This document shows, one piece after another, positions 1-7,974 of a stretch of 23,689 nucleotides of DNA; the first letter of the stretch is position 1; every line of letters begins with the position of its first letter. The DNA is from a virus. The position numbers and the translations under genes are program-made. The DNA lies in the IMG/VR virus record IMGVR_UViG_3300035698_001710, positions 1-23,689 of that record; one strand, written 5' to 3'. Under the pieces are notes generated by a model. That model worked only from the letters and a program-made list of their open reading frames with translations, made no database searches and was not told where the DNA came from.

Positions 1-42
1 ACAAGACTCTTTTAACAAATACAGTTTTTCAGGGCAGCAACA

Positions 43-738
43 ATGGTAACTAAAACAAAAGCGGGAGGCAATAAAAGCCTAGAAAAGACTGACAAAAAGA
101 CAGTTTCAAAGGGTGCAAATAGTGCCAAAAAATCCAAGACAATAGACACCAAGATAAAAAAGCGCAGTAAGTGCGCGGACAAAACCACGAAGCCACGCGC
201 CGCCAAACCCCGCAAACCAAGGCCCGCCGCTAAAAGTCCAAGCGCTTCCAGCTTACAGAGTGATGTTGATATTGCGCAGGCAGCTTTCAGGGAAATTCAC
301 CCGCCCGTGCATGTAAGGTTTAGACAAAAGGATTATTATTTTTGGGATGAAATTATTGCAAAGTTTGCAAAACATGATTGGGATGAAGCCAACTTAACCA
401 TTGCCGCCTTGCTGGCCCGCACGCTTACAGACCTTGAAAAAGAACAACACATAATGCGGCAAGAGGGCGGCGTATTAGTACAAAAGCAAATTCTGAAAGG
501 CAAAGATGGAAACGCGGATAAGCTGGTAGAAACTGGAATATATATAAACCCCCGCAAACAGCTTATTGATGCGCATTCAAAAAATGTTATAGCTTACCGC
601 CGGACTCTTGCGTTGCACGCCCGCGGCACGGATGGCGAGGCCCGTGACATAGGAAGGCGGCGCACCAAAGCAAAAGAATTGCAGGATAGCATTTTAGATG
701 ATGATGATGATTTGCTTGCCAAGCCGACTGTGAATTAA
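43..738 (+). CDS. terS: Terminase small subunit (P27-like)
   Basis: Probable small terminase subunit, which recognises phage DNA and hands it to the large subunit. The call rests on its place directly before the large terminase and on a C-terminal half (about residues 70-231) whose layout resembles P27-type small terminases: an acidic helix-rich core, then an NPRKQLIDAHSKNV segment matching the 'NP..K....A...' stretch of that family. The first 65 or so residues are an unusual Lys/Ala/Pro-rich basic tail, like histone H1 in composition and probably disordered or DNA-binding. The C-terminus has a run of five Asp. ATG at 43 is the only sensible start: no ATG, GTG or TTG occurs in frame between the tail and the core. 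The family assignment is by resemblance, not by a decisive motif. Confidence 0.72.
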   Translation: MVTKTKAGGNKSLEKTDKKTVSKGANSAKKSKTIDTKIKKRSKCADKTTKPRAAKPRKPRPAAKSPSASSLQSDVDIAQAAFREIHPPVHVRFRQKDYYFWDEIIAKFAKHDWDEANLTIAALLARTLTDLEKEQHIMRQEGGVLVQKQILKGKDGNADKLVETGIYINPRKQLIDAHSKNVIAYRRTLALHARGTDGEARDIGRRRTKAKELQDSILDDDDDLLAKPTVN

Positions 739-752
739 AGACGCGGTAAATT

Positions 753-2315
753 ATGAGCAAAAAAAAAACAGCAAATAAAACCACCCGCGGCGGAAGGGTA
801 ATTGATTTTATTGAATCTTATTGTCTTGTGCCGGAAGGTGATTTTATTGGCGAACCGGTAAGGCTTGCAAAGTTTCAAAAAAAATTCATTTTAGAAATTT
901 ACGATAATCCGCATATTACAGACACCGCCATTTTGAGTATAGCCCGCAAAAATGCAAAGACCGGCACCATCGCTTTTATTGTTTTGGCTCACGTTGTTGG
1001 GCCGGAGGCCGTTCAAAATTCTAGTATTATATCCGGCGCTATGTCCAGAGAACAGGCGGCGCAGGTTTACAATCTTGCAAGCAAGTGCGTGGCTATAAGC
1101 CCAAAGCTTACCGATAAAGTGCGGCCCGTACCGTCTAGCAAAAAGCTAATTGGGTTGGCGATGAATGTTGAATATCAAGCCATATCAGCAGATGCAAACA
1201 CAGCGCATGGGAAATCACCGATTTTGGCCATCCTGGATGAAGTGGGGCAAATATCCGGGCCATCATCTGATTTTGTTGATGCCATTGAAACTGCGCAGGG
1301 CGCATATGATAATGCGCTTATAATTTATATTTCAACCCAGGCTTCAAATGATGCGGATTTTTTTAGCGTTTTAATTGATGATGCCATTAAACATAAACCT
1401 AAAAACACAGTATGTCATATATACGAAACCCCCGATGATGCAGATTTATTAGACGAAGATGCCTGGCGGCTTTCAAACCCTGCCCTTGGGCTTTTCAGGT
1501 CATACCGCGATTTAAAAAAACAGGCCACAAAAGCCGCCCGGATGCCATCCTTTGAAAACACATTCCGCAATCTTAATCTTAATCAGCGCGTTTCTAAAAA
1601 CTCACCATTTATTAGCGTGGGCGTTTGGAAAACTTGCGGCGGGGATTTTGTAAAACAAGACGGAATCCGCTTAGAAGATTGTGAAGAAATATATGGAGGG
1701 CTGGATTTATCGAAAAGAACGGATTTAACCGCGTTTGTTTTGTTGGGGCGCATAGGCAAAGAGTGGTATGCGTTTTGCTGGTTTTGGACTCCTGAAATTG
1801 GTTTGGAAGAGAGGGGACATAAAGACCGGGCACCTTATGTTTTGTGGCACAAGCAAGGCTATATGTTCACGGTGCCAGGGGCCACCGTTGATTATGAGTT
1901 TGCCGCAACCGCGATTGAAGAAATAACCCGGCCCATTTCTGATAAATTAAAAGCTATTGCTTTTGACCGGTGGCGCATGGATGTGATGCTTAAGGAAATA
2001 ACACGGCTGGGGGTTGAACTTCCCTTTGTGCCCTGGGGGCAAGGCTTTAAGGATATGGCCCCGGCCCTGGACGCTTTGGAGGAAAAAATCCTTAATAAAG
2101 TTTTACACCACGGCGATAATCCAGTTTTGACAATGTGCGCGGTTAATTCCGTGGTGACAAAAGACCCGGCGGGCAACAGAAAGCTTGATAAATTTAAAAC
2201 ATCTGGCAGAATAGATGGGATGGTTGCGCTTGTGATGGCGGCTGGCATTGCGGAAAGACCGCATGAAGAAGAAGAACCCATTGAAGAATTTTTGAATGCG
2301 CCAATATCCGCATAA
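753..2315 (+). CDS. terL: Terminase large subunit (Terminase_1 family)
   Basis: Packaging motor ATPase and nuclease that pumps DNA into the prohead and cuts the concatemer. The 520-residue length is normal for the family. The ATPase domain shows the variant Walker A typical of Terminase_1 (RKNAKT, residues 65-70), Walker B ILAILDE (157-163, with D162-E163) and a coupling motif STQAS (194-198). The nuclease domain shows the expected acidic residues in GLDLS (D318), AFDRW (D405) and RIDGMVAL (D488). ATG at 753 lies 14 bases after the small-subunit stop. The product should work with the small subunit and dock on the portal encoded next. Family assignment is secure. Confidence 0.96.
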   Translation: MSKKKTANKTTRGGRVIDFIESYCLVPEGDFIGEPVRLAKFQKKFILEIYDNPHITDTAILSIARKNAKTGTIAFIVLAHVVGPEAVQNSSIISGAMSREQAAQVYNLASKCVAISPKLTDKVRPVPSSKKLIGLAMNVEYQAISADANTAHGKSPILAILDEVGQISGPSSDFVDAIETAQGAYDNALIIYISTQASNDADFFSVLIDDAIKHKPKNTVCHIYETPDDADLLDEDAWRLSNPALGLFRSYRDLKKQATKAARMPSFENTFRNLNLNQRVSKNSPFISVGVWKTCGGDFVKQDGIRLEDCEEIYGGLDLSKRTDLTAFVLLGRIGKEWYAFCWFWTPEIGLEERGHKDRAPYVLWHKQGYMFTVPGATVDYEFAATAIEEITRPISDKLKAIAFDRWRMDVMLKEITRLGVELPFVPWGQGFKDMAPALDALEEKILNKVLHHGDNPVLTMCAVNSVVTKDPAGNRKLDKFKTSGRIDGMVALVMAAGIAERPHEEEEPIEEFLNAPISA

Positions 2316-2319
2316 GTCC

Positions 2320-2348
2320 TTGCGTATTTCCCTTTAAAAACTTACAAT
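2320..2348 (+). promoter_or_regulatory. Possible sigma70-like promoter before portal gene
   Basis: In the 66-base gap between terminase and portal, TTGCGT (2320-2325, 3 of 6 matches to TTGACA) and TACAAT (2343-2348, 5 of 6 matches to TATAAT) are separated by exactly 17 bases. The -35 box is weak, so this is only a candidate for extra transcription of the head genes. Confidence 0.28.
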
Positions 2349-2381
2349 TTATCCAGGACTATTTTATAAAAGGTTTTTTCT

Positions 2382-3593
2382 ATGAGCTTGTGGCGCAATG
2401 TTATTAGTTATTTTTCGGGCGGCACAACGCGGAGTGTGGGACAGCAAACATCTTCCCCGGGTTCATATGCAAACCAATCCGCAACGCCGGTAACAATAGA
2501 CTCCGCCTTACAATTATCCGCGGTGTGGGCCTGCACAAGATTGATTGCAGAATCCATAGGCTCTATGCCTATCAATGTTTATAAAAAGCATGATGATGGG
2601 GAGCTAGAGCTTTTTAATGACCACCCGCTTTCAAAATTATTCCGCGGTAAAATGAACCGGTGGCAGACTCGGCAAGAATATTTTGAATCTATAACTTATC
2701 AATATGTCATGCAGGGCAATAACTATTCTGTGATACAACGCAATTCAAATGGTGCAATAATTTCCCTTATTCCCCTTATGACTCCACAAATGTGTGTTGA
2801 ATTACAAGAGGATGGCCGCGTACAATACCAATACACCGAGGATAAGGGATTGCGCGTATATGACCAAAACACCATTTGGCACAACAAGCTTTTTGGTAAT
2901 GGCATTATCGGGCTATCACCATTGGCATATGCCCGCAATAGCGTTGGTGTAGGGCAGGCCGCGGAGCTTGCCACAACCAAGGTTTATAAAAATGGCGGGA
3001 AGCCATCCGGCTTGCTGATGATTGATAAGGTTTTGAAGCCGGAACAAAGGGACCAGATAAAAAAGAACTTTTCAGAACTTACAGAGGGCAATGACGACAG
3101 GCTTTTTGTTTTGGAAGCTGATATGAAATATGAACAAGTTTCATTATCACCACAAGATATTGAGCTTTTGGCATCGCGGCGTTTTCAGATTGAGGATATT
3201 TGTAGATTTTGGGGTGTGCCATCGGTTTTGGTTAATGACACTCAGGCCGGAACACCCCTTGGCACCGGCATTGAACAGATTATACAGGGCTTTTATAAAT
3301 TCAATTTAAAGCCCTATCTTTCAAGATATGAAGCATCTTTAGAATGTAATTTATTAACCGCAAAAGAACGCGACACGATGAAAATACAATTTGATTTTAA
3401 ATCATTGTTGCGCCCGGACCAGACCGACAGAATCACGTCCGGCAAAGAGGGCGTGACAGGCGGGATTTTAACGCCCAATGAAGTAAGATTAAATGAGGGT
3501 TTGAAAGGGCTGGCCGGTGGTGATAAACTATATCTGCAACAGCAAATGACTCCCATTGAAGAATTGCAGGACATGGAAAGAAAAAAAGGTTAA
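2382..3593 (+). CDS. Portal protein (HK97 family)
   Basis: Dodecameric portal ring at the single vertex through which DNA enters and leaves; it is the docking point for terminase and connector. The 403-residue protein is of usual length for HK97-type portals. It has the family's early segment (VDSALQLSAVWACTRLIAESIG, about residues 39-60, slightly different here), the central DRLFVLE...Y..VSLSPQD region, and the EDICRFWGVP segment (about 270-282) followed by N..... ..G.GIEQ, which is highly typical. AAAGG at 2369-2373 lies 8 bases before the ATG. The next gene, the protease, begins 3 bases after the stop, a standard head-gene order. Confidence 0.94.
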   Translation: MSLWRNVISYFSGGTTRSVGQQTSSPGSYANQSATPVTIDSALQLSAVWACTRLIAESIGSMPINVYKKHDDGELELFNDHPLSKLFRGKMNRWQTRQEYFESITYQYVMQGNNYSVIQRNSNGAIISLIPLMTPQMCVELQEDGRVQYQYTEDKGLRVYDQNTIWHNKLFGNGIIGLSPLAYARNSVGVGQAAELATTKVYKNGGKPSGLLMIDKVLKPEQRDQIKKNFSELTEGNDDRLFVLEADMKYEQVSLSPQDIELLASRRFQIEDICRFWGVPSVLVNDTQAGTPLGTGIEQIIQGFYKFNLKPYLSRYEASLECNLLTAKERDTMKIQFDFKSLLRPDQTDRITSGKEGVTGGILTPNEVRLNEGLKGLAGGDKLYLQQQMTPIEELQDMERKKG

Positions 3594-3595
3594 AG

Positions 3596-4459
3596 ATGAA
3601 AACCCAAAAGACGATAAATAATAATCCGTGCGGCGCTTTGTCGGCGAAGGACATATCAGCATTTATGCCAGAAAATGTTATGGCCCGATGGCACCCCGAC
3701 ATTCACGCCGCCGACTCAAACGATGAGGCCAACATTAATATTTATGATGTGATTGGCCAAGATTTTTTTGGGGATGGCATGACAGAAAAGATTGTTAGCG
3801 CCGTGCTGCGCAAGAATAAAGGCAAGGCCGTAACGGTAAATATTAATTCACCGGGCGGCGATGTGTTCACCGGCATTGCAATTTATAATCTTTTAAAAGA
3901 ACATGATGGCAAGGTTACGGTGCGTGTTGTTGGTATGGCCGCAAGTATTGCCTCAATTATAGCGTTGGCAGGTGATGAAATTAAGATTGCGGAAAGCGCA
4001 TTTTTTATGATCCACAACGCATGGAATATTATTTTAGGCAATAAAAATGAAATGCGCGAGAATGCAAATGTGTTGGCGCAGTTTGATGAATCTATGGTTG
4101 GAATTTACGCCAAGGCCGTAAACCTGGACGAAGATGAAATCATTGCAATGATGGACGCAGAAACCTGGATTAGCGGCACGGATGCCATTGAAATGGGCTT
4201 TGCAAGTGCGTTTCTTGATAGCGATGAATTGCAGGTTGAAGAAGAACAGCAAGCAAGCTATAATTCCAGCTTAAAGGAAGTGGATGTTATACTTGCAAAG
4301 GCTGGAAAGTCGCGCAGTGAACGCCGCGCCCTTATTAAAGATTTGACCGGTACGCCGTGCGCTACCGACAATAACCAAGTCAAGCCGTGCGCTGATGATA
4401 ATAAACTTTGTGATGCCGTTGTGGCGTTGCAAAAAACAATCCATAACATGAAAGATTAA
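3596..4459 (+). CDS. ClpP-like prohead maturation protease (S14)
   Basis: Serine protease that cleaves the capsid scaffold domain during head maturation. The ClpP fold signature is clear: INSPGGDVFTGIAIYN (84-99, substrate-groove strand), GMAASIAS with nucleophile S117 (113-120), and FMIHNAW with catalytic H140. A third, acidic catalytic residue is likely D187 or E189 in MMDAETW, a segment found in most phage ClpP-like proteases. The C-terminal 70 residues are variable and charged, ending in two similar PCA(T/D)D segments (254-258, 264-268). It sits between portal and capsid genes as in HK97-like phages. The capsid ATG follows 4 bases after its stop. Confidence 0.95.
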   Translation: MKTQKTINNNPCGALSAKDISAFMPENVMARWHPDIHAADSNDEANINIYDVIGQDFFGDGMTEKIVSAVLRKNKGKAVTVNINSPGGDVFTGIAIYNLLKEHDGKVTVRVVGMAASIASIIALAGDEIKIAESAFFMIHNAWNIILGNKNEMRENANVLAQFDESMVGIYAKAVNLDEDEIIAMMDAETWISGTDAIEMGFASAFLDSDELQVEEEQQASYNSSLKEVDVILAKAGKSRSERRALIKDLTGTPCATDNNQVKPCADDNKLCDAVVALQKTIHNMKD

Positions 4460-4463
4460 TAAC

Positions 4464-5669
4464 ATGGACAAAGTACCAGCAACTACAACAGACCCGGCGG
4501 AGCTTGTTACACAGGCAACCGCCTCAATCGACGCTTTTCTTGAAAAGCAAAAAGAAGTTGAAGCTAATATTAAAACTTCGGTTGAAGCCAGTGGAGCGGA
4601 CGCGAAAGCCGCAGTGACACGGGCAGATGAACTTGCAAAAGAACTTTCTGGCATTTCCGCGCAGATTTTGGACATTGAACAAAATATGACGGATAACGTC
4701 ATGTCCGGCAAAGCTGCGATTGAAACGCTTGGTGAAATGGTTATTAAGTCGGATGCCTTTAAGCAATTCGCACAAGGTAGCCAAACCAAACTGCAATTCC
4801 AGGCCAACACTATTATTAGTCAGGAAGGTTCACCGCTTGAAAATGCCGACACCCTTGTGCAAACACAGCGCTTGGCCGGTATTATTCCCGGTGCGTTTCG
4901 CACGTTGCGGGTTTCTGACATTCTCCCACAAGGCACAACTGGCAGCAATATGGTGGAATACACCCGTGAATTGCTGTTTACGAACGCCGCGGCAGAAACC
5001 AATGAAGGTGTTGCAAGCCCGGAATCAACTCTAACTTTTGAGTTGGTACAGGCCGCTGTCAAAGACATTACGCACCTTATTAAAGCTTCGCGTAATGTTC
5101 TTGAAGATGCACCGGCACTGCAAAGCTATATTGACACCCGCTTGCGCTATGGTGTTGATTTGAAAGTTGACACTCAGCTTTTGACAGGTAACGGCACAAA
5201 CCCTAATATTTCCGGCATTACAGACACCGGCAATCATACGGTGTTTACACCGCTGACAGGGGAAAATGCGCTTGATAGCCTTAACCGGGCCATTGAGGCG
5301 GTACACACTGCGGATTACGCGCCGAGTGCTATTATCTTGAACCCTGCGGATTGGTTTGCAATAAGCCGCCTTAAGGTAAATGCTGGGACAGATGATCGCT
5401 ATATCATTGGCAACCCATCATCTGCAATGGGGCCGGTTCTTTGGGGGTTACCGGTTGTGGTTTCTAACGCCATGACAGCCGGTTCATTTGTCACTGCCGC
5501 TTTTGATATCGCCTATCAAGTGTGGAACCGCAAGGAAACGATGGTTGAAATGTACGAACAGGACGAAGATAACGCTCAAAAGCGGCTTTTGACGATTAGT
5601 GCAACGGCCCGCAAGGCACTGGCGATTTACCGCCCAGCCTCCGCGCAATCTGGATTGCTGACTGTTTAA
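4464..5669 (+). CDS. Major capsid protein (HK97 fold, with delta domain)
   Basis: Main shell subunit, 401 residues, of the HK97 (Phage_capsid) family. Residues 1 to about 110 form an acidic, helical coiled-coil-like region, the delta domain that acts as an internal scaffold and is removed by the protease encoded upstream. The mature shell part probably starts near residues 111-116, just before ANTIISQEGSP; the exact cut site cannot be read from sequence. The later part carries the usual features: a domain with TLVQTQRLAGIIPGAFRTL, then DILPQG, then an A-domain stretch with ILNPADW (about 292-298) and LWGLPVVVS (about 324-332), both highly characteristic. No separate scaffold gene is present, which fits the fused delta domain. 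It is followed by a strong terminator. Confidence 0.95.
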   Translation: MDKVPATTTDPAELVTQATASIDAFLEKQKEVEANIKTSVEASGADAKAAVTRADELAKELSGISAQILDIEQNMTDNVMSGKAAIETLGEMVIKSDAFKQFAQGSQTKLQFQANTIISQEGSPLENADTLVQTQRLAGIIPGAFRTLRVSDILPQGTTGSNMVEYTRELLFTNAAAETNEGVASPESTLTFELVQAAVKDITHLIKASRNVLEDAPALQSYIDTRLRYGVDLKVDTQLLTGNGTNPNISGITDTGNHTVFTPLTGENALDSLNRAIEAVHTADYAPSAIILNPADWFAISRLKVNAGTDDRYIIGNPSSAMGPVLWGLPVVVSNAMTAGSFVTAAFDIAYQVWNRKETMVEMYEQDEDNAQKRLLTISATARKALAIYRPASAQSGLLTV

Positions 5670-5670
5670 G

Positions 5671-5699
5671 TTGACGATTTAAAAAACTACCTATAGAAT
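5671..5699 (+). promoter_or_regulatory. Strong sigma70-like promoter candidate behind capsid gene
   Basis: TTGACG (5671-5676) and TAGAAT (5694-5699) each match the consensus at 5 of 6 positions and are separated by exactly 17 bases. The -35 box starts 2 bases after the capsid stop codon. A start point 6-7 bases after the -10 box falls near 5706, inside the left arm of the terminator hairpin that follows. It would serve the connector gene and everything downstream. Assignment is by consensus only. Confidence 0.5.
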
Positions 5700-5700
5700 T

Positions 5701-5729
5701 AAAGGGCACCGGAATTGGTGCCCTTTTTT
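5701..5729 (+). terminator. Intrinsic terminator after major capsid gene
   Basis: AAAGGGCACC (5701-5710) pairs perfectly with GGTGCCCTTT (5717-5726) around a six-base loop, and T's run to 5729. This is a textbook rho-independent terminator. It probably limits transcription beyond the capsid gene, so that head genes are expressed more than connector and tail genes. Confidence 0.85.
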
Positions 5730-5751
5730 CATTGTTTGAGAGGCATTATAG

Positions 5752-6141
5752 ATGAAAAACCCCATAAAAATCCCTTCAATTCTACCCAATCGCAAGGTTG
5801 AAATCCGCTTTACCAAAGAAACAACAAGCGCATTGCTTGGCAATATTTGGGCCGGGCGCTTAACAACACTGAATTATTCAACAGCAAAACGCTTTGTTGA
5901 AGCGGGTGTTGCTGAATTTGTAGATACAAAGCTTGTAAAGCCAAAAGAAACACCACCGGTTGAAGAAGATACAAAGCTTTCTTTGGTGGATGCCCTTGCT
6001 TCATTAAAGCATGATGATGATGCACACTGGACCAAAGGCGGCGCACCGGATTTAAACGTAGTCAAAGAGCTTACCGGCACGGCCCATAAGCGGGCGGATG
6101 TTGAGGCCGCGGCACCGGACTTGGTGCGTAAAGAGGCATAA
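5752..6141 (+). CDS. Small head-region protein of unknown function (HI1506-like C-terminus)
   Basis: A 129-residue protein between capsid and connector. The N-terminal half (PNRKVEIRFTKE... ...GVAEFVD, residues 10-60) looks like a small beta-rich domain. After a Pro/Glu-rich linker comes a C-terminal helical segment with DDDAHWTKGGAPDLNVVKEL and ADVEAAAPDLVRK. This 'HWT..G.P.v..v..LtG...tra.ieaaaP' pattern recurs in small phage head-region proteins, including Mu-like ones (HI1506-type). No biochemical role is known to me. GAGG at 5738-5741 precedes the ATG, and the gene is the first one downstream of the capsid terminator/promoter. It may be a minor head or connector-associated protein. Confidence 0.7.
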   Translation: MKNPIKIPSILPNRKVEIRFTKETTSALLGNIWAGRLTTLNYSTAKRFVEAGVAEFVDTKLVKPKETPPVEEDTKLSLVDALASLKHDDDAHWTKGGAPDLNVVKELTGTAHKRADVEAAAPDLVRKEA

Positions 6142-6419
6142 TGTCATTAGTTACACTCGCACAGGCTAAAGAGCATTTACGTGTAACGCACACCAATGAA
6201 GATGTTGTTTTGCAGCTTTACATGGATGCCGCGGATGAAGTGATTGAAAACTTCCTTAACACCGCCAATCCGGCGCAAACCTACGCCATCAAAGCCGCGG
6301 CGCTTTTGTTGATTGGTTCTATGTATGAGAACAGGGAAGCGCATGTTGAAAAGGATTTAAAGGACAATCCGGCGGTTTCAAGCCTGCTCTATCCGTATAG
6401 AGAGGATATAGGTTTTTAA
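6141..6419 (+). CDS. Head-tail connector protein (gp6/QLRG-like)
   Basis: Adaptor ring that binds below the portal after packaging and forms the first layer of the neck. The 92-residue, all-helical protein has the family pattern: an N-terminal T.(A)QAKEHLRV segment (residues 5-15), an acidic helix with DVVLQLYMDAADEVIENFL (21-39), and a central YAIKAAALLLIGSMYENRE segment (48-66). The C-terminal SSLLYPYRED stretch is typical of HK97 gp6-type connectors. Its ATG overlaps the stop of the preceding gene (TAATG). In related phages the head-closure gene follows at once. Here that gene is 5.7 kb away, at 12094. Confidence 0.88.
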   Translation: MSLVTLAQAKEHLRVTHTNEDVVLQLYMDAADEVIENFLNTANPAQTYAIKAAALLLIGSMYENREAHVEKDLKDNPAVSSLLYPYREDIGF

Positions 6420-6773
6420 ATGGACCCCATCAAACGAGATTTAAAGCTTTTCAAAGGCGCAACATTCACAATCAATTTCCGCATAAAGGTTGGTGGAGCG
6501 GCGCTTGATGTTAGTGCATATGAATTTTATTTTAAGGCAGTTGAAATAAACGCAGGCGGGACAGAGGTTTTAAGCGCCTCCACAGAAGATAGCCCCGCCA
6601 CAATCACGGTGGATTCAACGGATGGATATTTGGTAGATATAACCATATCCAAAGTTGACACCGCGGCCATCACAGAAACCGGCGAATTGTATTTTGAGAT
6701 TGATTATGTTGATGAAACCGGCGAACGTATCCGCCTATGGATTGGTGACATAAGACTAATTGAGGCGGCTTGA
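6420..6773 (+). CDS. Ig-like / BppU-N-like appendage protein
   Basis: A 117-residue beta-rich protein. It opens with RDLKLFKGATFTINFRI and continues LDVSAYEFYFKAVE, then TITVDSTDGYLVDITIS and GELYFEIDYVDETG. This matches the common phage pattern 'DL.i.rGdtf...f......pvDLtgy....qir' followed by an Ig-like sandwich, related to the N-terminal domain of baseplate upper protein (BppU). Such proteins usually sit next to fibre or collagen-like genes and are thought to anchor or assemble them, and here the collagen-like protein follows directly. The ATG abuts the connector stop. The role in the virion is inferred from the family pattern and from context. Confidence 0.6.
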   Translation: MDPIKRDLKLFKGATFTINFRIKVGGAALDVSAYEFYFKAVEINAGGTEVLSASTEDSPATITVDSTDGYLVDITISKVDTAAITETGELYFEIDYVDETGERIRLWIGDIRLIEAA

Positions 6774-6774
6774 T

Positions 6775-7575
6775 ATGACCACCACAAAAACCCTGGAAAT
6801 AACCCAAAGCATTCAAACCGTTGAAATTGTTGATAATGGAATTTCTGTAGAAATTCGGCAAGGCATCCGCGGGGGAAAAGGCAACACCGGAGACACGGGT
6901 GCAGATGGTAGCACCGGCGCGACAGGCGGCACCGGCGCGGCGGGTGCAGATGGCAGCACGGTTTTAAATGGTACGGGAGTCCCGTCAAGCGGGCTGGGCG
7001 GTGATGGAGATTTTTACATTGACACTGCGGCATCTGATTTATACGGGCCAAAGGCCGCGGGGGCTTGGGGTTCTGCAACGTCCCTTATAGGTGCAACAGG
7101 CGGCACCGGGGCCACCGGCGAGGGTGTGCAAACAGGCGGCGCAACCGGGCAGATATTAAGAAAAGCCTCTGGTACTAATTTTGATACAGAATGGCATGAC
7201 CCTGTAAAATACGTTCAAATTGTTGTTACGGCCCCGGCGGGTGCGGTGGAAACCGGCGATGATGCAGCGCAATTCATAGCACCCGCTGTTCTTAATGGTT
7301 ATAATATTACAAGCATTGAAGCCGGTGTTAATGTGGTTTCAAGCAGTGGGGCAATAACCTTGCAGCTTAGAAATGACACCGCCGGGGCAAATATTCTTTC
7401 AACAGCCTTAACCATTGATGTTAGTGAAAATAATTCATCTACCGCCGCCACGCCCGCCGCTATTGACACCGCGGAGGATGATTTATCCACCGGTGATGTT
7501 ATCGCGGTGGATGTTGACGGAGCCGGAACCGGTGCGCAGGGGCTACAAATTACCCTGGGCGTGACAAAGCCATAG
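6775..7575 (+). CDS. Collagen-like virion fibre protein
   Basis: A 266-residue fibre-like protein. Residues 1-29 are a short beta-rich head. Residues 30-62 are eleven uninterrupted Gly-X-Y triplets (GIR GGK GNT GDT GAD and so on), rich in Thr, Ala and Ser, which should form a collagen-type triple helix. Then comes a segment known from many phage fibres (GTGVPSSGLGGDGDFYID, YGPKAAGAWG, about 66-99), four more triplets (106-117), and a GGATGQILRKASGTNFDTEW trimerisation-type motif (121-140). The C-terminus (145-266) is a probable beta-sandwich knob. I take ATG 6775, just after the upstream stop and preceded by GAGGCGG, over a TTG at 6760 inside the upstream gene. Its Thr/Ser-rich triplets make it a candidate substrate for the glycosyltransferases downstream; that is inference. 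Confidence 0.85.
   Translation: MTTTKTLEITQSIQTVEIVDNGISVEIRQGIRGGKGNTGDTGADGSTGATGGTGAAGADGSTVLNGTGVPSSGLGGDGDFYIDTAASDLYGPKAAGAWGSATSLIGATGGTGATGEGVQTGGATGQILRKASGTNFDTEWHDPVKYVQIVVTAPAGAVETGDDAAQFIAPAVLNGYNITSIEAGVNVVSSSGAITLQLRNDTAGANILSTALTIDVSENNSSTAATPAAIDTAEDDLSTGDVIAVDVDGAGTGAQGLQITLGVTKP
6862..6960 (+). repeat. Collagen-type Gly-X-Y triplet repeat
   Basis: Eleven consecutive codon triplets starting with a glycine codon, written as degenerate GC-rich nine-base units (for example variants of GGCACCGGC and GGTGCAGAT). A second, shorter block of four triplets lies at 7090-7125 in the same gene. Such repeats often change copy number between related phages. Confidence 0.85.
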
Positions 7576-7584
7576 GGGGCCGCA

Positions 7585-7974
7585 GTGTTTTATAATAATG
7601 CGCCATTAACCGATTTGGAAGCTTACGGGCTTGCTCTTACTGGAAACGCACAAGAGGATTGCAAAGTTTGCACCCTTATTGTTGCCCCGGCATTAGAGCA
7701 AGACCCAAACATGACATGGGGAACATTCCTTGATCTTATACAAACCTACCCGGCTGAATACGCCCAAGCATGGGCTTGGATCATTATAAACTTTGAGCAT
7801 GTTATTCATTACACAGCGAAAGATAAGCTTATATCCGCCGCCGCCATGAGCGAAGAGGGAGCGCGGGAGCTGTATATGTCAGAAGCATCTTTAAGTCAAG
7901 ACGAGAAAGATGTGTTACTAGATGCTGTGGCGGATGCGCCTAATTTCTTGGCGGAAATGCTGGCGAAACCATGA
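7585..7974 (+). CDS. Unknown small protein between fibre and beta-sandwich genes
   Basis: A 129-residue protein I do not recognise. It starts at GTG 7585, with AGGGGGC just upstream (7574-7580); no ATG lies near the start of the open frame. Residues 1-60 contain a CKVC pair (C26, C29) and hydrophobic stretches. Residues 60-85 include an aromatic-rich YAQAWAWIIINFEHVIHY segment. The C-terminal third is acidic and helical (EARELYM..., LSQDEKDVLLDAVADA; first residues differ slightly). There is no signal peptide. The stop overlaps the next ATG (ATGA), so it is translationally coupled to the beta-sandwich protein gene. It could be a fibre chaperone or a minor structural part, but nothing in the sequence proves either. 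Confidence 0.6.
   Translation: MFYNNAPLTDLEAYGLALTGNAQEDCKVCTLIVAPALEQDPNMTWGTFLDLIQTYPAEYAQAWAWIIINFEHVIHYTAKDKLISAAAMSEEGARELYMSEASLSQDEKDVLLDAVADAPNFLAEMLAKP

Noticed and set aside
4271-4810. 179-residue open frame on the - strand across the protease/capsid junction
   Set aside because: Crosses two well-identified genes and has no family motif or plausible promoter.
6760-6774. TTG 6760 as start of the collagen-like gene
   Set aside because: Lies inside the upstream gene and adds only five residues; ATG 6775 has a GAGGCGG upstream and directly follows the previous stop.
6862-7125. CRISPR-like or other non-coding repeat
   Set aside because: The repeat period is nine bases in frame with Gly-X-Y coding and has no spacers.
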